Assembly: GCA_963629575.1 (NCBI GenBank)
Contig: CAVGIM010000024.1
Location: forward strand, 1-38,246
Length of the DNA stretch: 38,246 nucleotides
DNA from: Hallerella sp963629575
Lineage (GTDB): Bacteria; Fibrobacterota; Fibrobacteria; Fibrobacterales; Fibrobacteraceae
Reading direction: 5' to 3'
The notes under the pieces are model-generated. The model saw only the letters and a program-made list of their open reading frames with translations, searched no databases and was not told the origin of the DNA. The position numbers and the translations under genes were made by a program. This document shows positions 33,365-38,246 of this stretch, piece after piece. How positions within the stretch are numbered: position 1 is the first letter of the stretch; each line of letters starts with the position of its first letter.

Positions 33365-33391
33365 CAAAAATGGGAAAGTTTATTAGATTTG
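33361..33391 (+). promoter_or_regulatory. tRNA-Lys promoter (TTTAC-N18-TAGATTTG)
   Basis: TTTAC (33361-33365), an 18-nt spacer, TAGATTTG (33384-33391) and 7 nt to the tRNA 5' end. Architecture, and the TTGTC just before the tRNA, are the same as for tRNA-Gly. Confidence 0.75.
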
Positions 33392-33398
33392 CGTTGTC

Positions 33399-33471
33399 GG
33401 ACTAATAGCTCAGTTGGTAGAGCAACGCCCTTTTAAGGCGTGGGTCGAAGGTTCGAGCCCTTCTTAGTTCA
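33399..33471 (+). tRNA. tRNA-Lys (anticodon UUU)
   Basis: A 73-nt cloverleaf with acceptor GGACTAA/TTAGTTC (one G-U pair), AGCTCAGTTGGTAGAGC D-arm, and anticodon stem ACGCC/GGCGT with loop CTTTTAA, giving anticodon TTT. T-arm GGTTCGAGCC, discriminator A, no encoded CCA. It has its own promoter and a strong terminator. Confidence 0.95.
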
Positions 33472-33474
33472 CGC

Positions 33475-33513
33475 AAGCGCCCGGAACATTCGTTTCGGGC
33501 GCTTCCTTTTTTT
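33475..33513 (+). terminator. tRNA-Lys terminator
   Basis: AAGCGCCCG/CGGGCGCTT stem (33475-33504) with a short further-paired loop, then seven T (33507-33513). The T-run orientation serves the tRNA, not the converging mqnE gene. Confidence 0.85.
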
Positions 33514-33524
33514 GCGCGTCGCTT

Positions 33525-34565
33525 TCAACGCTCGGCTATCACGTCGTACAGGGCGTCTCGTTCGACGGGGACAAGCCCTTCGCCGAGAATCAGGTTTTTC
33601 ATTTTTTCGGGGCTCATCCCGATGGAGGTTTCCGCGCCTGCCGCATGGGTGATTTTTTCTTCCCGGATTGTACCGTCCAGGTCCGACGCTCCGGCGTGCA
33701 AGGCTTTCGCTGCGGTCGGAATTCCCGTCTGGATCCAATACGCCTTGATGTGGGGGAAGTTGTCGAGAAACAGCCGCGAGACGGCAATCGTACGGAGAAT
33801 GTCTTCTTCGGAAGTCTTCGTCCTTATCTTGTGGCCGAGAGGCGTATTGTCGGGATGATAGACGAGAGGAATGAACGCGAAAAATCCGGGCGCTTCGTCT
33901 TGCAGCTGTCGGAGAAGCGAGAGATGTTCGATTCGGTCCTCGATCCGTTCGATGTGCCCGAAGAGCATCGTCGCGTTGGTGGGAATGCCCATCCTGTGCG
34001 CTTCGCGGTGGACTTCGAGCCATTCCGCTCCCGTTTCCTTCTTGCCGCAGATTTTTTTGCGGATTTCTTCGCCGAGAAGTTCCGCGCCGCCGCCTGGAAG
34101 CGCATCGAGTCCTGCGGATTTCAGGACGCCTAAAATCTCCCTGGCGGACGTTTTCGAAAGTTTCGCGAAGTGGCAAATTTCGACGGCGGTAAACGCCTTG
34201 AGATTTACCGACGGAAACCTTTCCCGGAGTCGCGAAAGCATTTCGACATAGTATGCAAAGGGATGATCCGGATGAAGCCCCCCGACAATGTGCAATTCCC
34301 TCGCGCCGCCCTTTACGGCTTCGTCCGCTTTTTCGACAATGGATTCCAGCGACCAGTCGTAGGCGTTTGCGTCGGTTTTGCGGATTTTGGAAAACGCGCA
34401 AAAGGAGCAGTGCAAGACGCAAACGTTCGTGTAGTTGATTTGCCTGTTGTTTACCCAGTAAACGTTTTTTCCGTGTCGGCTTTCCTTTTCTTCGTTTGCC
34501 GCCTTGGCGAGTTCTTCAAGCGGTGCACGGAACAGATCCAAGGCTTCTTTTTCGGAAATGCGCAT
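33525..34565 (-). CDS. mqnE: aminofutalosine synthase (radical SAM)
   Basis: Second step of the futalosine route to menaquinone: joins the MqnA product to S-adenosylmethionine, giving aminofutalosine. It has 346 residues. The radical-SAM cysteines are C49, C53 and C56 in CVLHCSFC. GGLHPDHPFAYYVEMLSRLR, FTAVEICHFAKLS, LPGGGAEL, TMLFGHIE and DNFPHIKAYW are characteristic of MqnE and distinguish it from MqnC. ATG 34565 shares a base with the upstream deaminase stop (TGATG) and is preferred over a start inside that gene. Other mqn genes are not in the window. It implies menaquinone-based anaerobic electron transport. Confidence 0.95.
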   Translation of the reverse strand: MRISEKEALDLFRAPLEELAKAANEEKESRHGKNVYWVNNRQINYTNVCVLHCSFCAFSKIRKTDANAYDWSLESIVEKADEAVKGGARELHIVGGLHPDHPFAYYVEMLSRLRERFPSVNLKAFTAVEICHFAKLSKTSAREILGVLKSAGLDALPGGGAELLGEEIRKKICGKKETGAEWLEVHREAHRMGIPTNATMLFGHIERIEDRIEHLSLLRQLQDEAPGFFAFIPLVYHPDNTPLGHKIRTKTSEEDILRTIAVSRLFLDNFPHIKAYWIQTGIPTAAKALHAGASDLDGTIREEKITHAAGAETSIGMSPEKMKNLILGEGLVPVERDALYDVIAER

Positions 34566-35029
34566 CAGTATTTCACCCTGTCCTTTTTCTCTAGCCATGC
34601 CTTGAACGGGTCCTGGTATTCGGGAATATAGGCGCGAATCATCGAAACGCTGCGGTTTTCCACGGTTTTTTCCAGCTCGGAATAGATGAACTGGTCGCTA
34701 AAGCCGGCGTTCGAGGCGTCTGTCCTGTCCGCGGCAAAGTAGATTTTCGGAATGCGGGCCCAGTAGATGGTGGAAAGGCACATGGGGCATGGTTCGCAGG
34801 AACAGTAGATTTCGGTTTGGGATAGTTCGTAGGTGTGCAGAGCCTTGCAAGCCTTGCGGATGGCGTTCACTTCGGCGTGGGCAGACGGATCCAGGTCTTT
34901 TGTGACCGAATTTTCCGCTTCCGCGACGATTCGTCCATCCTTGACGAGAACGGCTCCGAAAGGACCTCCGCCGTTCTTGACGCTTTTTTGGGCGATTTCG
35001 ATGGAACGCTTCAGAAATTCGATGTTCAT
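34565..35029 (-). CDS. guanine-deaminase-type nucleobase deaminase
   Basis: Zinc-dependent cytidine-deaminase-fold enzyme, 154 residues. The zinc and catalytic residues are H51-A-E53 and C81/C84 in CEPCPMC. GGPFGAVLVKDG at 21-32, DPSAHAEVNAIRKAC at 47-61, RTDASNAGF, and a C-terminal tyrosine as last residue closely follow the small bacterial guanine deaminases (guanine to xanthine). tRNA adenosine deaminase is less likely because of these features. It is first gene of an operon with mqnE, overlapping it by one base. A role on aminofutalosine is possible but unproved. The start follows a TATTTTTA box by 4 nt. Confidence 0.88.
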   Translation of the reverse strand: MNIEFLKRSIEIAQKSVKNGGGPFGAVLVKDGRIVAEAENSVTKDLDPSAHAEVNAIRKACKALHTYELSQTEIYCSCEPCPMCLSTIYWARIPKIYFAADRTDASNAGFSDQFIYSELEKTVENRSVSMIRAYIPEYQDPFKAWLEKKDRVKY

Positions 35030-35033
35030 GCCG

Positions 35034-35041
35034 TAAAAATA
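35034..35041 (-). promoter_or_regulatory. -7-like box TATTTTTA of the deaminase-mqnE operon
   Basis: On the - strand TATTTTTA is followed by CGGC and ATG 35029. It is the same octamer and spacing as at the dapA-family gene. An alternative frame of the box, TATATTTT, ends 6 nt before ATG. Confidence 0.5.
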
Positions 35042-35092
35042 TAAAATAGAGCGCGAAATGGGCTTGGCGAAGTTGCCTTTGGCATGTCAAGC

Positions 35093-35118
35093 AAAAAAGT
35101 CCCGGGAAGACCCAGGAC
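35093..35118 (-). terminator. terminator of the secreted HExxH protein gene
   Basis: On the - strand GTCCTGGG-TCTT-CCCGGGAC (35118-35099, one G-U pair) is followed by a T-run at 35098-35093, about 25 nt after the stop. Confidence 0.85.
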
Positions 35119-35142
35119 CTAGAAATCATTGGAGCGTTTCGC

Positions 35143-38013
35143 CTAGCGGGAAATGGTGATGGATTTCGCTTCGCGGTAATCGCCGGTGGAAATTTTCACG
35201 ATGTATGTCGCGTTCGGAAGGCCCGATTTTTTGAAGTCGAAGCTGTAGCGGTGGGTTCCCGCGTTTTGCATTCCGGAAATTTCCGTATGGAGCAGCGCGC
35301 CGTATGGGCTGAAAATGCTGACCTTTACGTTGTCGCGCCGCTTTAGCGTGTAGTCGATGTTCAGAACGCCGTGGACGTAGGAAAGGTCGATATTCTTCGC
35401 CGGTCCGTTCAGGCCGTACATCAGCGCGGTCGTCGTTTCGGAAGATGCGTTTCCTTTCTCGTTGGTAATCGTCACAAGGACATTGTAGATGACGCGCTTC
35501 GAACCATAGCGCAATCCTTGCCGGAACGCATAGGTTTCTCCGTCGGAGACGCGGTTCGGGTAATGTCCGACCGCGGCGGTTCCCGTGGCGAGATTGAGTT
35601 CGGAATAGAGGTAGGAATTCGCTCCGTAGTTTTCCGGATAGCCGTTCTTGTCGAACCAGTGCCCGTTTCCGGCCGATGTCGAAATGCTGTCCTCGTTTCC
35701 GTTCCTGTCGATGGCGAAGTACGTTACCGCGGAGATCTCGTTTCGGGGAATGTCGAACGCGCTTGCCACGTCGTCCAGTTTCAGGTCGAACGAGACGCTT
35801 GCGTAGTTGTCGTCAATGGGGAGCGTTATCTTGACATCGTAATTGCGTACGGTTTCCATCTGCTCGCTGGAACTTGATGGCGAGAGGGAACTGGAAGATT
35901 GCCGGCTAGAAGAGGACTCTCCGACAGAAGACGAGGAGGACGCGCCGGAAGCTATCGTCACCTTGACCTCATAGACGATGCGCTTGGTGCCGTAACGGAA
36001 TCCCTGCTTGAACGAGTAGCTTTCTCCGGCGACGACACGGTTTGGAAAGTGTCCGACCGCGGACGTTCCGAGCGCAAGGTCGAATTCGGAATAGATATAG
36101 GCGTCTTGACCGTAGGTTTCGGGATTTCCGTCCTTGCCAAACCAGTGCCCCTGTCCGTTTGCCGTTGCGTTCGTGCTTTCGATTCCGTTCTTGTCTAGGG
36201 CGAAGTAGGTTGCCGAGTAGATGTTTCCGGTGCTGATTCCGAGCGCGCTTGCCACGTCGGCAAGTTGCAGGTCAAACGAAACGCTCGCGTAGTTGTTGTC
36301 GATAGGGAGCGTAACGCTTACGGGGAACGTGCGCACGGTCGTGACCTGGACGCTTGAGCTTGAGATCTGCGACGAACTCGAAGAATGGCTGGAAGAGGAT
36401 TGCCGGGAAGACGAGGAGCTAGACGAACTGGATGCTCCGCTGCTGCTCGAAAGCTTTGGCCAGTCGTAGCTGAGATTGAAGTCCCGGTAGTAAGCCGTAT
36501 TGGCGTCTCCGGCTCCGCTGATTCCCGATTCGAGTTTCAGCTTGTAGCCGTAATGGTTCTTGCGGATGTCTTCGTTCCCCGTGTAGTTGTATTCGGTGTT
36601 CACGGCGACCGCGAAGACTATTTGCGAACCGTTTGTCGAAGAGGGCGTCTTGTCTAGCCGCAATGTAACTGTGCCTTCTCCCGTGATGGGTTCGCTGTAG
36701 ATGGGCGTTCCATCGGTGGCGCGATAGCAGAGGAGAAAGTTCATGTTGCTGCTGTTGGAATTGCTTCCGTCCAGATAAAAGGAGACGGAAACCGATTTTG
36801 CGCCCGAGTTCACCTTGAGGGGAACGTAGTTCGCGCCGGACCAGCCCGGTGTGATGTCGGAGTTCGGAACGAGATAGTTGCCGCTAGCCGTCACGCTCTG
36901 GTAAGGCGTCATTTTCCATGTGTAGGAATAGTTTCTGTTGTCCCAGTAGTCCTGTTCCCAGTAACTTGTTCCGCCAAAGTTCTGGTTCAGAAGGTTGCGC
37001 ATTTCCTCGGACCATTCCTTCATGTCGAGAAGCGCGAGCTTCGCGCGGAATTCCGTGATGAGCCTGCGCACTCCCGCGTCGCCTAGGCCATAATCCTTTC
37101 CGTAGGTTTCGAGCAGGTAGGTGTTCTTGTTGTTGCCTGTCGCGTTGCCGTAAATCCAGCGGACAGATCCCGTTCCGAGCCACGTGCCGAGAAACGTGGG
37201 GAAAATGTTCGAATACTGGGAACCTCCCAAAAGATAGCGTTGGTTTGCGTTGACGCCTTGGGCTCCCGGGCCGCCAAAGGAGCCGTCGATAAGCCACCCC
37301 GAATAGCATTCGATGGGCATGAAAGGGGCGATTAGCGTCGCCGCGTTGAGGAATCCCATGCCGGAATAGATGCCGTTTCGATGCGAGAACATGTCCTGCT
37401 GGATCCAGGTGTTTCCCGCTTCCTGGAACCAGTGCGCCTGTTTGGCGCCTGGATATCCGTTGGTCATGGAATGGATGCCTTCGTGAATCATCGCGTCCAT
37501 CTGGGCCACGCGATCGCTGTAGGGACACGATGTGTTGAAACTGTATAGCGGGTAGAACGATGCGACGACTGCCGTGTACCCGGCGGCATAGCTTTGCCAA
37601 CCACCTGTCGTATCCGTCTTGGCGCCTCCGGCGCATGTTCCCGATCCGTAATAGTAGATGGCGCTATACTTGCCGTCCTGGGCCTGTGCGTCGGGCGCCC
37701 AGCCCAGCGTATTGTAGAGATATTCGAAGTCCGTATCGTACTTTTTCAGGATGCTGTCGATTGTCACGTCGGTTATTCGCGGATCGCGGTCGCTTCCCCA
37801 GTAGAAGGCCCACCATTTTCCGGCCTTCTTGCCGGTCACTCCGGAACAGTTGTTGTTGAACTGTGTCGGCGGATTGATGATTCCGATGTTCGACTTGGTG
37901 TCGTAATCCAGGTCGGTTCGATAACCCGGCCATGTGTAGGCGTCTCCGGATGCGGCAAAGCCCAGGGCGATTGCTCCGGAAAAAAGAGTGTATAACAGTG
38001 TTTTTTGATTCAT
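35143..38013 (-). CDS. secreted HExxH (zincin-like) modular protein with twin repeats and sorting-type tail
   Basis: A 956-residue extracellular protein. The signal peptide is about 1-24. An N-terminal domain resembling the DUF6055 group (about 25-540) holds HEGIH (H177, E178, H181), followed by WFQEAG with E198. That is the pattern of gluzincin metallopeptidases, so a zinc peptidase is plausible; activity is inferred. A polyserine linker (about 545-575) leads to two homologous modules of about 130 residues (about 578-707 and 740-870), each with LPID-NYASVSFDL, ATYFA-D-NG, GHWF-K-G-PE-YG and YGTKR/YGSKR, probably carbohydrate-binding. The C-terminal 75 residues (VKVSIFSPYGALLH, ATYIVKISTG) look like a type IX sorting domain. 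ATG 38013 begins the signal peptide; the upstream in-frame extension is not. Confidence 0.85.
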   Translation of the reverse strand: MNQKTLLYTLFSGAIALGFAASGDAYTWPGYRTDLDYDTKSNIGIINPPTQFNNNCSGVTGKKAGKWWAFYWGSDRDPRITDVTIDSILKKYDTDFEYLYNTLGWAPDAQAQDGKYSAIYYYGSGTCAGGAKTDTTGGWQSYAAGYTAVVASFYPLYSFNTSCPYSDRVAQMDAMIHEGIHSMTNGYPGAKQAHWFQEAGNTWIQQDMFSHRNGIYSGMGFLNAATLIAPFMPIECYSGWLIDGSFGGPGAQGVNANQRYLLGGSQYSNIFPTFLGTWLGTGSVRWIYGNATGNNKNTYLLETYGKDYGLGDAGVRRLITEFRAKLALLDMKEWSEEMRNLLNQNFGGTSYWEQDYWDNRNYSYTWKMTPYQSVTASGNYLVPNSDITPGWSGANYVPLKVNSGAKSVSVSFYLDGSNSNSSNMNFLLCYRATDGTPIYSEPITGEGTVTLRLDKTPSSTNGSQIVFAVAVNTEYNYTGNEDIRKNHYGYKLKLESGISGAGDANTAYYRDFNLSYDWPKLSSSSGASSSSSSSSSRQSSSSHSSSSSQISSSSVQVTTVRTFPVSVTLPIDNNYASVSFDLQLADVASALGISTGNIYSATYFALDKNGIESTNATANGQGHWFGKDGNPETYGQDAYIYSEFDLALGTSAVGHFPNRVVAGESYSFKQGFRYGTKRIVYEVKVTIASGASSSSSVGESSSSRQSSSSLSPSSSSEQMETVRNYDVKITLPIDDNYASVSFDLKLDDVASAFDIPRNEISAVTYFAIDRNGNEDSISTSAGNGHWFDKNGYPENYGANSYLYSELNLATGTAAVGHYPNRVSDGETYAFRQGLRYGSKRVIYNVLVTITNEKGNASSETTTALMYGLNGPAKNIDLSYVHGVLNIDYTLKRRDNVKVSIFSPYGALLHTEISGMQNAGTHRYSFDFKKSGLPNATYIVKISTGDYREAKSITISR

Positions 38014-38037
38014 ATCCAAGACAATCCCTGTTTTCCT

Positions 38038-38053
38038 TGTGAAAAATCTCACA
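38038..38053. promoter_or_regulatory. CRP/FNR-type palindrome TGTGA-N6-TCACA
   Basis: A perfect match to the CRP consensus half sites lies 25 bp upstream of the ATG of the HExxH protein. It is next to and overlaps a second dyad, CACAC-GG-TGTG (about 38050-38060). If the -7 box at 38064-38071 is right, the site covers the first transcribed bases, a repressing position. Confidence 0.5.
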
Positions 38054-38063
38054 CGGTGTGTAA

Positions 38064-38071
38064 AAAATATA
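38064..38071 (-). promoter_or_regulatory. -7-like box TATATTTT of the HExxH protein gene
   Basis: On the - strand TATATTTT would give a leader of about 45 nt. No clear -33 element and only a weak ribosome binding site are seen. Confidence 0.35.
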
Positions 38072-38194
38072 TGGAAAAGGCCCAACTTGGAATGTTTTAT
38101 ATTAATGGATAAGCAGAAATCGTGTTGTAAGTGTGTAAGAATTATTTGTAGCGAAACTTTGTCAGGGCATGGAAATTGGCATAGTGTGGAGTGT

Positions 38195-38246
38195 GAAGAG
38201 TGAAGAGTGAAGAGTGAAGAGTGAAGAGTGAAGAGTGAAGAGTGAA
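38195..38246 (+). repeat. 7-bp tandem repeat (GAAGAGT)n at window edge
   Basis: At least seven perfect copies of GAAGAGT run to the window end, so the true length is unknown. Imperfect AGTGTGG/AGTGTGA units precede it from about 38184. The same heptamer family lies inverted at 150-184. The stretch 38072-38183 holds no gene that I can support. Confidence 0.9.

Noticed and set aside
34565..35029. tRNA adenosine deaminase (TadA)
   Set aside because: The C-terminal Tyr, RTDASNAGF segment and overall pattern fit guanine deaminase better.
35870..36450. AGC/TCG-rich repeats as a CRISPR or DNA repeat array
   Set aside because: They are polyserine linker codons within one open reading frame, without spacers.

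Overview
The window looks like a chromosomal segment of a Fibrobacter-type bacterium (phylum Fibrobacterota). The evidence is protein character, not a database search: a secreted GH74 xyloglucanase-like enzyme, polyserine-linked secreted modular proteins with C-terminal sorting-type domains, a PorV/UPF0164-like outer-membrane protein, the futalosine-pathway enzyme MqnE, and promoters with a TAnnTTTG -7 box like those known from Bacteroidetes. About 30 protein genes are densely packed with no phage, insertion sequence or CRISPR array. Three tRNA genes (Gly-CCC, Gln-UUG, Lys-UUU) are present.

Layout. 1-314: degenerate short repeats, then the glyA promoter. 315-7953 (+): glyA; a Wzc/BY-kinase-like exopolysaccharide tyrosine autokinase; a secreted endonuclease I; and mfd, which overlaps endonuclease I by 4 nt. 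8039-9593 (-): a DapA-family aldolase followed by a small acidic Cys-cluster protein. 9740-13448 (+): GH74 enzyme and a lipoprotein. 13514-15546 (+): leuC-leuD. 15705-18092: tRNA-Gly (-), a lipoprotein, ispE, then tRNA-Gln with the L25/CTC ribosomal protein gene. 18196-26005 (-): a tight run proA-hisI-tilS-ftsH-folP-cdaA and a membrane-anchored SUMF1-like protein, most joined by overlaps. 26030-33352: a surface-glycan region with three glycosyltransferases and a Wzi-like barrel (-), one divergent glycosyltransferase (+), and a PorV-like barrel paired with a glycosyltransferase-like gene (-). 33399-35029: tRNA-Lys, mqnE and a guanine-deaminase-type gene. 35143-38013 (-): a large secreted HExxH protein with twin C-terminal modules. 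The window ends in a 7-bp tandem repeat whose heptamer family also occurs, inverted, near the left end.

How the genes fit together. The two secreted proteins with sorting-type tails (GH74 and the zincin-like protein), the PorV-like barrel, the glycosyltransferases, the Wzi-like barrel and the Wzc-like kinase all point to building and decorating the cell surface of a plant-fibre degrader. The other genes are housekeeping: one-carbon and leucine/proline/histidine/lysine-type metabolism, isoprenoid and menaquinone precursors, folate, tRNA modification, proteolysis, c-di-AMP and transcription-coupled repair.

The strongest unusual signals are: (1) a run of ten G inside the C-terminal tyrosine cluster of the Wzc-like kinase, a candidate phase-variation switch; (2) about ten first-in-operon genes with a TAnnTTTG-like box ending only 4-6 nt before ATG and no Shine-Dalgarno, which suggests widespread leaderless mRNAs; (3) two such promoters placed back to back between divergent glycosyltransferase genes whose start codons are 26 bp apart; (4) a perfect CRP-type palindrome upstream of the secreted HExxH protein.
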